A DNA stretch of 64,000 nt from Opisthorchis felineus. Taxonomy: Eukaryota; Platyhelminthes; Trematoda; Opisthorchiida; Opisthorchiidae. The translations under genes and the position numbers were made by a program. Numbering within the stretch: position 1 is the first letter of the stretch; each line of letters starts with the position of its first letter. Shown in pieces: positions 13,764 through 24,850 of this stretch. A model generated the notes under the pieces. It was given only the letters and a program-made list of their open reading frames with translations, ran no database searches and was not told where the DNA came from. The DNA lies in contig SJOL01005599.1 of NCBI GenBank assembly GCA_004794785.1, positions 1-64,000 of the forward strand, read 5' to 3'.

Positions 13764-14880
13764 ATGGCCTCGTTTCAAGTTCGTGCCGGTAACAATGTTG
13801 ATCTCCAAGTCACAATGGAAGAAAAAACCGACGAAAAACTGGTATTCTTAGACTTTCTAATCACGAGATTGCCAAACAGAAAACTGCATACAGAGGTCTA
13901 CAGAAAAGCAGCACATATTGACCAAATTCTCAGCTGCCTCAATGATCATCCAAGCTATCATAAGCATAGCTGCATCCGGAACTTTTTCAAGCGTACTGAG
14001 ACGCACTACAACACTATTTAGTCAAAAGTCATAGAACAGAAATGCTTGTACAAAACTCTCCAGATACCGAACAAACTTCATATGGTGGACTCTCAGAAAA
14101 TCCAATTCTGCCAACTCAACAGCCCAAGAACATTGCAGGCGGATCGTGTTTTCACACATCAAAAATATTTTGGAGCTGACTGCACGGCTGTTACGACGGT
14201 AAAACACAACCGTGGCTCACAAGCCTGCGAGCACCCTACGGAGAGCACTATCAAACACAAACGAAGAGGCAGAAGAACCCAAACAAACAATCGACGGAAC
14301 TGATTCAGTTTTTCAAACTAGAATCCGACCGATAATTCAAAGAAGGACAAGGAATGACTCATCAAGGAGAAGTATCAACTTAACCATCCAAGCACAAACA
14401 AACCGATCAACACAAAAAAGAATAAACACTACACCAAACCTGGGAGTACAAGTGGCTAATCAAACTTAAAAAAGTGAGGTTGCGATACAAACTAAGAGCA
14501 AACCAAGCAGGCTGAAGGGAACAAGCTACCAAAAACAGAAATCGCCATCACGACCAACCGAAATCAAGCAAAAAGGACCGCAATGCAACACAAACTGGGA
14601 AAGAGACCGAGCGAAAACGCCCCTAAAACACAACAAATGAGCTATTTGACACACCAATTGAATGCAAGCTATTACAAGCCACCTCGCAGCGCAGATCGCG
14701 AAGGAGTCGATAATATTGCACGAAGGGTATATACCAATTAGCCGATCACATGAGAGGATATCGTATAATCTTCGAAGATCATACAAACGCAGCGAACAGA
14801 TCAACGGCCATCTGATCAACCACAATGAAGTACAGTTTATAATTGTTTATGACACTCCGGTTAGATGCAGAATAAATATT
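13764..14880 (+). mobile_element. Penelope-like element fragment 1: RT end to GIY-YIG region
   Basis: The first block (13764-14021) has the order typical of the PLE segment behind the RT palm: VTMEEKTDEKLVFLDFLITR, then LHTEVYRKAAHIDQIL, then HPSYHKHSCIRNFFKR. In the family this reads roughly FTxExE, LPFLDxLxxR, VYRKxTHTDxYL, HPxxxKxS. After a frame change, 14206-14260 gives VAHKPASTLRRAL, the PLE linker signature before the GIY-YIG endonuclease. A third block (14662-14860) has SHLAAQIAKESIILHEG followed by QINGHLINHN, resembling the end of the PLE GIY-YIG domain. Stops and frameshifts separate the blocks, so it is a dead copy. The RT catalytic part was not found upstream, consistent with 5' truncation. 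An AATAAA lies near 14870. The first two blocks are strong, the third weaker. Confidence 0.75.
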
Positions 14881-14929
14881 TTGTTGCAATCCTCGGCTGA
14901 TTCTGAAGGTACCACCTCGTGAAAATTCA

Positions 14930-17708
14930 AAGAGTGAAACAACGGGTCACTTATGCACTTGGATAGACAGTAGAACTCAGCTTGGCCCCTCAAACTTCAG
15001 CCTGAGTCAGGCCTGTCTACTGCCTAGTCTGAACGGACCATCCTTTGTCTGAGTGGAACTGGTCACATGCATGCCAAGCAGTCTTTCCCCACCTCAGACA
15101 TTCACTTCTGGTTTCGTGTTAACTCAGTAAAACGTTAAGCTTCTGATCATGGTAGCAGTCGGCACTTCAGACGAAACCGGTGAGATCCCAGTGCACCACT
15201 TCCCAGATGGACATAGAAGAGGTTTTGTCACGTATGTTGGAAGGGAAACAGAGGGAAACAGAATGAGCTAGCAATTTTATGGTGTGTTGCATGGCCGAGA
15301 ATTATCGTTCACAGAAACCACAAGTAATTTTTTGGAACTCCGGCCAAGTGACAATCTTCGCAACATTATGGCGTCTACTATCTACAAAACGTTAACAAGA
15401 ACGGCAAAATCAAAGGGGTTGCATCAGTTGTAACCGATAGCAAAATGCGACGAATTTTTTTTCACACCAGTTCAGCATCGTCCCACCTCTGCTCAAGCAA
15501 CTGTCAGAGAAAATAAGCATGACCCTTCACTGGAGTGGATTACTGAAAAGTTCTAAACTAGATGGCTAATGGAAGTAAAGGTGGGTTCTACCAGCTATTT
15601 CTTCGCAAGTTTGCTTCAGAAATAGTAGGCGATTGACGACCGCTTTTGTAGCACAACAAATTCTATAGCATCAAATATTGAAGCAGCTCCGCAAAGGGCA
15701 TTCTTAAAATTATAGGAACTAAAGATATCGCCAGAAGTTACGCCTACTGGCTGTCTACTCATTGACCTGTCAGCGGATAGCCGCCTGTATAAATATGAAG
15801 GTGATTTAAGGCGGGCGTTGAACCAATTTCACATTACCTCATTGTTAAGCTCCTGTCCTGGACTTGCCACTCCACTCAGTGAGCATTTTCAAATGACCGC
15901 CATTGAGGTGAGGTCCACTGGTTGACCCAAACTATGGGTCAGTGTCCTAACCTCACAAATTGGGGACTGACGTTTATGTTGGAACATCACACTCAAGGAT
16001 CGTCGGCCAAATTAGCTTCCGCTCTTTCTCAAGGTCGTATGTGATTTGATAATATGAATTTTCACATCTACGGATGGTGACAAACAGCAGCATGCAAATG
16101 TTTCATATCTGTTGGGACCAACTTCTTCACTGTATTCCATTCCTTAGCTATTTGAAACTGCCAGATAATCGAAATCCCCGAAGATATCAACTAACCTTCA
16201 GACAGTTTCGCGGGACCGGAATCTTTCAGTTGAATTTTGTTGTCTTAATCATGCTGACTTTTCTACCCACATACCGGCTGTCACTGTTTTACAACTAATC
16301 ATCTGAGTGCAGTTCTGCGGAATACATCGCCATCTACCGATCCACCTGGGGTGGTTGCATGAGATTCCCTTAGGGCGTGAGTCAGTCGAATCGCACCTGT
16401 CGCGTTTAACTGGGATTCTACGCCACTGTCGCCTGCAAAATGCCTTCAAGCTGCATTTGGGGTGTAGGTGCGTGTTTCGTTGCGAGAGATCAACACTGAA
16501 CACACTGCAGTTTAATTAATACCCTGCATAAAGAGATGAGATGGATCTGACCATGTGAAAAACTACTGAGGCTTCAAAGGAAGGTCAACCTCATGGATGT
16601 GAGAATGTTGCGAGCAGTAACAGGTAGAAGGAAGTGACGTACTTCACTGTGATCCTCGGTCTGAAAAAGGCATAACTAAGCAAATCACTTTGAGCTGCAC
16701 TCTTGTCGGCGATCTTGTAAGACAACATTGTAAATATTATTGCTGCTCCAAGTGTAGGTAGATGGCGTGCCCCGGAACTATTGTCTGACTAAAATTAGTC
16801 ATTTTTGAGATCTTTCCGGGGAGAGATATTTCAGCGAATCCGAGCTTTGCTACCGATTTTTTCAGAAACTCGTAACTCGTGAAAAAAACGGGACTTCCGT
16901 GGTTTGTTGATTGACATATAAATACACTTGGCGATCTGTCTGCATTGGACATATTACGAGAATTTATGTATTAGAGATGCACGCAAGCCTCTAGACCACA
17001 GTTCGCTCCAACTTTTGATGAATATTCAAAATACCCTCGGGTCTTTCGCTCGGTGTTCCTAGATTCACCTGACTTATTGTGACGTTTCCGAACGACGGGA
17101 GAAGTGTCTAGCTGAACCAAACAAGACTGTCCGAAAAATGCGTTGTGTTTGAAAATGAGAAAATTTTATTAACTCCTAGCTATAATTTAAAACCAAGTTG
17201 ATTGAACCTACTGCTGAAAAATCAATCCCATCTAGAACCTGCAACTTTGAGGTATTCGTATGCTTAAAGAAACAGATTGTTCCATTTGACACTCTTGACC
17301 CGTTTTGGTGGATTCTTAAGAAATAAGTGTGTACGCTGTTCAGTTCTCTTTCTTTAGGACAAAGCCCATACTTCTCGAGTTTTTTCTTTTTTGCAATGAT
17401 AGTTAAATTATCAAAGAATATGTAAATCAATGCGTATGAACAGCGCAAGCAAAATATGATTATTTTTAGTCATGATATCAAAGTTTGATTCCCCTTTTTT
17501 ACAAGGACGAAATATCTGCCGTTTACAGTTCACCCGATGAGTCTCTTCGTGCTCTTTAGTAAGCCATTTGTTTCGTACTGATTTTATGCCTTTCATCAAT
17601 GCGGTGACCTGCATTGTCTACTGTGGTTTCTTTACTGGTTCCTTTCATCTGAGCCTTTGCCTTTTGCCCTCTTGGTTAACTTTGGATAGCATTTCAAAAT
17701 TCAGCGGG
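14930..17708. other. No supported gene; possible PLE 3' flank at the left end
   Basis: No coding region is supported. A GACGAAACCGGT word at 15171-15182, preceded by a possible GTC/GAC stem, could be a relic hammerhead of PLE fragment 1, which ends just upstream on the same strand. A short imperfect hairpin occupies 15909-15955: TGAGGT pairs with ACCTCA and TGACCC with GGGTCA. Nothing else stands out. Confidence 0.4.
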
Positions 17709-17710
17709 AT

Positions 17711-17894
17711 GAAGGCGAAATACGGCTCAGTGGTTAGAGCGCAAATTTACTGACCAGAAGGTTCGTGGTTCGAACCCGACCTCTGCCTCTCGTCTTCCCC
17801 TCTAGACTTGGGCAACCTAGCAGTATCCCTACCCTCGTGCTTCCTTCTGGTGGCATGGCAGTTAGGCACCAAAAGGGCGCTACAGCTGAACGAT
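17711..17894 (+). mobile_element. tRNA-derived SINE, copy 1
   Basis: The head resembles a tRNA gene. An A-box-like GGCTCAGTGGTTAGAGC (17724-17740) is followed 27 bases on by an exact B box, GGTTCGAACCC (17767-17777), which is RNA polymerase III internal promoter spacing. The tail continues 'cttgggcaacctagcagtat', 'ttctggtggcat' and 'ttaggcacc', ending near 'ctacagctgaacgat'. The same series recurs at 45203-45375, which defines a repeat family rather than a tRNA gene; no acceptor stem is visible. No target-site duplication was found for this copy, so its exact ends are approximate. Confidence 0.75.
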
Positions 17895-20800
17895 TTTTCT
17901 TCTGCTTTTAACCATTTGTGGTGGATGGGTTTACGACAGCATCGTTTGTATGTAATGCACGCTAAAATGGAGGCACCACCGAGCGGAGGCTACAGCGGAT
18001 TCCGCATGAGGACTGTCTAAAAAACTACCCTTTTAGCTCAATACATGCCTCACCATACCCTTGTTTCTTATCAGTTGAAATGTCGATACAAGTAAAAATA
18101 CACTGGTTAAGCTGCGGTAGGTTGCTTTTTATCCACACTACTCCTTTCATGGAAAGAAAATTCGAAATTTCAATATAGGTTGATTTTTCAAACGTTTTTT
18201 CTGCACATCTTCCTGGTTAATTAACTCCCTTATTGATTTCTGCTTTGGTTTTACTAGGTTGAACACTTATTTTAGTTACCTAGTTGAGAAACGACTACCA
18301 GTAAATTTTTCTTCTTCCCTTTATTATGTCATCCATGGTTTAGCACGAATATTGAATTAATTACTGTAGATCGAGTAAAATGATCCACATTGCACCTATA
18401 AAAGCTGGTTTTGAAAGCCAGTTCTCATCGGTTTGATATTTTGGTTGTTAGATAATTTCTTGATGAACGCTGACGTGTGCCTTGAGAAAGTGAGCACAAT
18501 ATTCACTTTTTGTTGTATGTGGAAGTGTACTTGAGCCGCAGAAATGTCTGTTTTCCAGCGGTATCGTTTGCTTGATGGAAAAACTTTGGCAATAACGGTA
18601 ATGTTATGGAGAACGTCGGTGACCGCATGCAATGTTTTTTGCTAAAGAGAAGGAATGCTGCTATAACGAGAGATGAAATTTTAAGTTATCTGAAGAGTAA
18701 ACACTTTTGCCAAACAAATTGTTCTATTTAGCCTCAATGTGTTTGCAATTTGAGAAGTGTTTATTTTACCTCTAACCTTATTGGACTTTGGCTGGACTGC
18801 GAAATAACTGACACTGATCTGGAACGTTGGTATTTTTGAAATCCAGCAAAACAATTAGGTTTGATTAATTTATATGAATGTCATGAAAACGTTAAAAAAA
18901 TTTAATACTCATTACAAAAGGAGTTAATGGACTGTAGTGTCACAGAATCATGTGCTGAGTGCCAGGTGTGTGAACAGTCGCAGAACTCATGCCTTCTGAG
19001 ATTCAAGATAATCAGGTAGATAGACTGGGCTCAGCTGCTAGTCACGATGGTCTTTACAAAGGGGGACCATTCGAAAGAGGGCCACTACCCCGAATGGACC
19101 ACAAAACCATTCTTCATTCGTCACGAGTGAATGATCGGCCCTTAGAAAAAAGATTACATAGACCCGTGGTGGACTTTTGTGAGGTTGAAACTGTCAAAAA
19201 TTTCGAGGAAAGTGGAATGAAGTTTTACTGGTGACCTCACATGAGGGATTGATGGTCTGAACGAGACAAATCCGTTCACGTAAAGTATTATTGTCCCGGA
19301 ACATCTGAAAGTTTCACATTTTGTAGGGTTACAGAGGTGAAAATCTGGTTTGGCGAGTGACAGGTGTCAAAGAGTTGAAGCATTGACAAGTGGATTTTGG
19401 TTAATTTTGCGTCAAAAATTTAACAACTCGGTATCCTAAAATTTATGAGAGTAAGCTGAAAGCATAAGTAGTGCTGTATGAACTTATTTTCACGCTTTAA
19501 TAAATAACGACGCATAGTATCTAGCCTATTATAGAAGTCTGATTATTGCCAGCTACATGAGGGCTATTCATTTGCTCTGCAGACAAAACACTACAACATT
19601 ATTCTACATACAGGAGAGAACGGTACTCACTTTTGTCAGTGATATGGTCACGTAGGTATATCTCACGCAGGTAAACAGAATATTGTCCACGTATCCGTGC
19701 AGTATAGAATACTCATGCTCTGTTTACGCGCTGTTTTTCGTTTATGCAAACGAGATGAACAGGGATTCATGATTTTATAAGCTCTTCAGCACTGATTCAG
19801 TTTCTTCACCGTGCGTGTTAATTCCTCCAAAAAAGAAATTAATCACTGTTCACCACGAATCCGTAACACTGAACTGAATTTATTCCTAAGATATTACCCT
19901 TGGTTAACTTTTGATAGACACTACTGTTACGTAAAATAATATGAGACCGTCTGACGCCTACTATGGAAGGTCCGCATGAAACGATACTTGTAAAAAGACG
20001 GTTGATACTACGAAGAAAGCCTTCTGGAAAAACGTTTTTGGCTGTAGAATGGTAAAACGGTAGAATATTGGGAGCGGAATATATTCCTTGAATTGCAGCT
20101 GTGCCCAACAAGCAAGAGCCTACAACGGATGAAAATGTATTGAACTTGTATTGCGTTTGCAGTGGGCAATGTGATTTAACCGCATTTAGGAGACAGTACT
20201 AAATTGAAAAGCCTGTGTAAGTAGGATGCATTGTAGAGGTTGGGTTCACCATGAGTAATGTCTTTCCTTCAGTGTTTTACAAAAGTTGGAGAATATCGCG
20301 TTGGATCAGGAAATCATTGGTGGGGTTGGCTATTGGCTGCATACTTTTACGGGGCTTGATTTCTTCTGCGTGTATGCATCTGGCCTATTGACAGTGAGTG
20401 TGTGTAAGTACATACATGATTGTAAGCCTGTTCAATTTTGTAAACTGCTGATTAGACTGGCACAAGAGGTGGGCCTTGTTCAGACCTAGCCAACTGGTTT
20501 CTGTAACATGGTACCCAAACTTCCTAAAAATACTAGGCCCGTTTTTTATATTTCTAAGATAACTCCCCAAGACATTTTATTAACCGGACTGAAAAAACCG
20601 AACAGACACGACGAATTTCAGGGAACGGTTTAAAAAGTTGGATTGGTAGATTTAAAATTTTTTTCCAAACGAACAGTAGGTAACTCATTGGGTCCGATGC
20701 ATCAATCTCATTTCTTTTGGAAAGTAATGTTAGTTCAACTCTAGTTAATTGATTTTGTTTCCAAATGCTGCCCAAGATCCCCCATAGGTTTGAAACATTA

Positions 20801-22040
20801 ATTCTTAGCTTCACTGTCCCTCTGGCGAGGAAATTCTTCAGTAGGATACACCCAATTCGAGGGCAGAATTTTGCACCATACAATTTTTCCACTGGAGATG
20901 GTCTAAGAACTAAACCAAACGGACTTTCTGATTTTTGAAAGATAAACATGAGGCGATCTTCGGTTGCGGGCATGTGTATTTGGTACTGCTTGTTTCCAGA
21001 TGTACACTTTGTTCTCACTTTTGCTCAAATAAATATTTTCAAAACAAGTTCCCTTGTTGAACGTACTATTGCCGACCCCGGTACATAATCATCATGTGCA
21101 ACGAAGTGCTTCGCAATCGTGCAGACCAGGAAAAGCGGTTATGTGTTTGTCATTTGAAATACCTTGCTCATTCATTTTTTTCCGCACAGGTCGCATACAC
21201 TAGTTTCCGTAATAATATACCCAGTTGTCTAACCGTTTCACAAAATGGCTGACAGTTTTGGCGTAAGAACATCAGTTTAAATTTTTTTTTCAAGTTAAAA
21301 AAGTTGCCTTACACGTTACATCACATCTACCAAGGAGGAAATTTAGTAGAGCTCAGCACGGCCAAGAGTGTCAGCGCATTCAAGAAAGTATGCGCAACAA
21401 AAACACAATACACGTACATCAACTATTACTAAATAGGCGTCTGAAGCTGTTCCAAGCTGACCAAATATAATGCTTGTTTGGAATAATTGGTGAACAATGC
21501 TTTGCGCAAATATCATGTAACAGTCCACTGACATCTTTTGAATAATCAAGAATCATTCAACAGGTTTTCACTTTATTCTCAGCAGAAGCAATAGCAACGG
21601 AGATCTCAAGCGACATATACAAGACAGCCGAAAGCCTAGTCAGTCAACTGAACTCGGTTGATCCTTACTGGTCCTGACTGCTAACGTAAGCAATACAACT
21701 AACTCACAGTGTTTACCGTTTGTCTGTAGACCTCTGAAACTTCTGGTGGGGAAATGTTTGATTGTAATGCGATGTAGATTACGCCACTGCAGTTGAGAAA
21801 AGTCATCCGTAGATGAATAAGTACATTAATGGTTTAACTATATTATTCAGCTGGTTAGAAGTGAAACAGGGGGATTAAGTAAACAATGGAGTACAATAGT
21901 TTTCTTGCACCCGTTTGAATGAGGGGTTGGACTATAGAGTGATTAGGGGGGTTTAAAAAACACTATTAAAAATGTTTCAATGGTATCTTCACCTTACACA
22001 ATAACTATTTACAACGTGTTATTGAACAGCCACCTGACGA
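17895..22040. other. No supported gene
   Basis: Only chance-length open frames are present. The longest (154 codons on the minus strand, 21018-20554) has no recognisable motif and no splice context that I can defend. No repeat family was identified in this stretch. Confidence 0.5.
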
Positions 22041-22049
22041 CCTATTTCG

Positions 22050-22122
22050 TTAACTCAGTTGGTTGAGCAGTGGGTTGGCTGTACATGCTCATCCCAAGGT
22101 GCGCCAGTTCCTAATGCGTACA
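22050..22122 (+). repeat. Possible tRNA-like SINE head
   Basis: CTCAGTTGGTTGAGCA (about 22055-22070) is a good A-box/D-arm match. About 35 bases later 'gccagttcctaatgc' sits where a B box should be, but fits GGTTCRANNCC poorly. No second copy was found in the window, so this rests on the A box and the spacing alone. Confidence 0.3.
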
Positions 22123-22192
22123 CTTGGTAGTAGAATATCAGTAATTATCTACCCCTCCTACTTTCTATCCATTTTTACAGATTTTTTAGGTA

Positions 22193-22312
22193 ATGTCATC
22201 CGGTATCAAGCGGTCGGGTGAAATTTTGAATAGGCTGCCCGGTACAACCTCTCTGAATAGCCCTGGTGTTCTCTCCGGGAGACAGATCGCCTTGAAAAGG
22301 CTGCGTGAATAG
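22193..22312 (+). CDS. Candidate terminal exon, unknown protein
   Basis: A 39-codon frame begins MSSGIKRSGEILNRLPG and ends RQIALKRLRE followed by TAG. It lies directly behind a pyrimidine-rich stretch (cctcctactttctatccatttttacagattttttag, 22155-22189) with two usable AG acceptors, so it could be a last coding exon, entered in this frame after either AG, or a small first exon. The Ser/Gly-rich and then Arg/Lys-rich composition and the higher G+C than its surroundings suggest coding sequence. I do not recognise the protein. No upstream partner exon was identified, and the frame is short enough to arise by chance. Confidence 0.3.
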   Translation: MSSGIKRSGEILNRLPGTTSLNSPGVLSGRQIALKRLRE

Positions 22313-23390
22313 CTTTAGTGATAGATCAAACAAAAAACGTACGAGATACCGGGTCTTGTCAAAGACTTTATATTTTATCAAGTAATAGTGAATACAGGAT
22401 ATTCACAGATCTGACACCTGAACGGGTGTTGCTATGATAATCACAACCCACCCTCAACATTTGCATTTTTGGCGCCGGGTAAAAAACAGCAAGCGAAATG
22501 ATGTTATGTTGTTACACCTAGCTGAGCCACCTAATGAAACAGCACTCTGAAAGCTAGCTATGCGCGGGACGGTAAAAAAGCCAGGTGAATGAAAACACTT
22601 TTCAGCCTCATGTTAAACTTTTCATACAAAGTTAGTCAACTGCTGACCTAGTCCGTAATGATTTGTCCTTATCAATTTAGACTGTTGGGTGTAGCAATGT
22701 TCCTTATTACACAAAGTGTGTTCCAAGTGAAGTTACGCTCTCTTGATTGTTTTACAGTTGAGGCAATTATGAAACAAAAAAATGAGATTATGGTGGGTCT
22801 TACCTCCGTCCTTTCATTCTGGTGGATTAGTCAGCTAGATTTAGGGAGAGTTGTCAGCAGCTGCTAACATTCGAAGCGGTAGCTTCCCTGATAAAAGAAT
22901 TTGGCTCACACATTATCATGACTTGGGGATTTATGAGCTATCACGAATTCCCGGCAGTCATTGTAAGCTCTGGTCTGTAGAAAAGATGATCGTTGCCATG
23001 TATATAGACTTCGTAAGTTGCCTGCTTCTGGGTCCAGATTGCATAACACGTATGCATTTGAATTACTAAACGCCATCGGTAGTATCCTATACCAAATGCA
23101 AAACCCTTCGTATGTCAGTGATGTGTTGGAGACTCTGGGTTATACTTTCAAACCTTCCAAAGTATACTTGGTAATGATTGCTGTGGACTGGACTGATGTT
23201 AGTATGACGCTACAGTGAATGTCAATCTCTGTCCTCAAACATCTTGTTAAAAACATTTTTTTGATGCAGTGTTTTTTCACCAGATATTCTTTTGAGGATA
23301 AATGAAATTGTGTTCTATTGAAGTGTCATATGGCTAGTAAGTTCCCAGAATGTAGGATCCTGAAACCACCCGCAAATAAATAAAAATATA
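22313..23390. other. No supported gene
   Basis: Short overlapping frames only. The region would lie just past the inferred 3' end of PLE fragment 2, which reads leftward. Nothing else is visible. Confidence 0.5.
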
Positions 23391-23400
23391 TGTCCAGCAG

Positions 23401-23430
23401 GTTTCAAGCGCCGGTGGCGCTACCCGACTG
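23401..23430 (-). other. Stem-loop followed by GAAAC; possible PLE 3'-terminal ribozyme relic
   Basis: On the minus strand GCGCC-ACC-GGCGC (23420-23408) is a perfect 5-bp hairpin followed two bases later by GAAAC (23405-23401), then an AT-rich stretch with TTTATTTATTT. A hairpin directly before GAAAC recalls stem II and the GAAA box of a hammerhead. The CUGAUGA box is not recognisable upstream (TCGGGTA is in its place). It lies downstream of PLE fragment 2 on the same strand, where such a motif would be expected. Speculative. Confidence 0.2.
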
Positions 23431-23574
23431 TGAAGCCCTGACAGCCGGGCCAGTCGATAAACACAACCAAGTTATGTTACCGGGCTGTCTTTTGAGGCAT
23501 CAGGTTTACCACTTACATCACCTAAACGCGAACACTTTCACCTAATCAGACGTTAAACGTGAGATGCCTTCAGC

Positions 23575-23775
23575 GTGCGCTGCACAGTGGTAAAACTCTC
23601 GCTTCGCCTGTCACATGTGCGGAGTTGAAACCTCGACACGGCCGAGGATATGTACTGCTGATGAGGTCTGATAAGAGCAAAACCTGAGTCCAGTACGTTC
23701 CGCCTTTGATGTGAACTTATCGGGATAACTGTGCCAGGAGAGGGGGACGACGATGAGAGTGATGTGAACTTGCAC
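23575..23775 (+). mobile_element. Sm-alpha-like SINE: tRNA-type promoter plus hammerhead ribozyme
   Basis: A-box-like TGGTAAAACTCTCG (23588-23601) and B-box-like GAGTTGAAACC (23622-23632) have polymerase III spacing, and a hammerhead fold follows 20 bases later (23652-23696, separate entry). A polymerase III head joined to a hammerhead is the described design of the schistosome Sm-alpha satellite/SINE family, so homology or shared ancestry is likely. That assignment is by architecture, not by alignment. The right end is uncertain: a 12-base direct repeat, TGATGTGAACTT (23707-23718 and 23760-23771), lies just beyond the ribozyme. The element sits between the coding part of PLE fragment 2 and its inferred 3' end, so it may be nested in it. 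Confidence 0.65.
23652..23696 (+). ncRNA. Type I hammerhead ribozyme (probably inactive)
   Basis: All hammerhead parts occur in order. Stem I is GTACTG (23652-23657) with CAGTAC (23691-23696), 6 of 6 pairs. The core CTGATGA (23658-23664) is exact. Stem II is GGTCT/AGAGC with one G-G mismatch and a GATA loop. The second core box is AAA (23679-23681) where GAA is required. Stem III is a short ACC..AGT, and cleavage would follow C23690 in GTC. The open end is stem I, making it type I. The G-to-A change at the position called G12, the catalytic general base, should strongly reduce cleavage. The pairing is seen in the sequence; loss of activity is inference from hammerhead chemistry. Confidence 0.7.
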
Positions 23776-23889
23776 ACTAACTAGCCTTTGACATATTGAG
23801 AAGGAAAGTAGGTTCAGTGCTTCAACTGAGTATACATTAATTAGAATTTTTTAATGGAATCTGTGTGACGACGTTGTTTGCTAAGGGCA

Positions 23890-24850
23890 TGATTGGTGAG
23901 GTAAGGTTGCCTCGGGTCTTTCGAGTGCTCTTTTTGGTTACATGTAGAGGCTGTTTCCAATGCTGTGTGGTGCGCGGTCTTGGGACAGTTTGGTGGTAGC
24001 CCATAAATCACTGAAATATTCTACCGGATCAAGCTGGTGGTTAATATCGATCAGCGGTAAGTGACTTCATTGGCCATGTGCTTGGACGGTCCCCTTCTCA
24101 ATTAGCTTGATTTTTATCCACGAATTCTCCCGCATATTTGCCAAGTCGTGCGACTTACATAGTTTTCTGAGCATTGGTGAATAAATGAATAAATCACCAC
24201 TAGTGAGGCACGGACCGGCAAAATATTCTCACTGCTGATGTTGAGCATTCTTAAGGCGTACTCCAAGCTGGGTCTTGTTGAACGTCCCTTTCAAGGCATA
24301 GGTCAGAAGATGGGTCAGTGTTTTGGAAGCCAGGTCGCTTCTAAAGAGAGAAAGAATGCACTTTAGTCTCTTCGAGACTGATGAACTTCTTCGTCTAGAA
24401 TGTCTCTCTGTAAATTGCTCCGGATATCCGTCTTCCACCAGGATTTTGTGTAGAAGCTGAAGCTTGGGATAGAGGCTGCTGCCGGTGCAGATTTCCTGGA
24501 CCCTGTAGGCCAGCCATTTTTATTAAATTTGTCCTGTAGTTTATGTCCACAATGCGATAGAATTTGGTCTGCAGGCCAGGCTATGAAGATATCACGATAG
24601 TTACTTTGGTTTAAAGATTCGTCTTGATGCCTTTTCAATGCAGTGCACAGAAAATAGGATGTGTTCTTACAATTAAGCTTACTAAAAGCGTATGTCTGCA
24701 AGGATATAAAAAGAACTGTAACTAGCATAAGTTTTCACCTAAAGTCGCTATTTTCCCAAGGTTTTATGGAAAGTTCCAAATTTTTTGCCACACTTATAAG
24801 TCAACCGATTTCTTAACTACTGTTATAAAGATCATCTACACATATTGGGG
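23890..24850 (-). mobile_element. Penelope-like element fragment 2: RT end and GIY-YIG endonuclease
   Basis: Read leftward on the minus strand, the blocks follow PLE order. A possible RT motif C is CVDDLYNS (about 24842-24819). LCTALKRHQDESLNQSNYRD (about 24660-24600) matches LPFLDxLxKRxxDGSLxxSxYRK. PGLQTKFYRIVDINYRTNL (about 24580-24525) matches the GLYxxFxSFVPxxYKxNL block. EICTGSSLYPKLQLLHKILV then EDGYPEQFTERHSRR (24495-24388) matches ICTxxxLExEL..ILxxNGYPxxFI. FRSDLASKTLTHLLTYAL then KGTFNKTQLGVRL (24345-24250) is the linker. CLTSGDLFIY with WIKIKL (24216-24100) lies where the GIY-YIG begins and its EHxPxW part should be. A C-terminal scrap CNQKEHSKDP ends near 23900. Several frameshifts show the copy is dead. 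The sequence differs from fragments 1 and 3, suggesting another PLE lineage. Confidence 0.75.

Noticed and set aside
17724..17790. Functional tRNA gene
   Set aside because: A and B boxes are good, but acceptor and anticodon stems do not form, and the sequence repeats with a common tail at 45203, which marks it as a SINE.
20554..21018. Longest minus-strand open frame outside the elements (154 codons)
   Set aside because: No motif, no supporting splice context, and composition like the surroundings. Probably chance.
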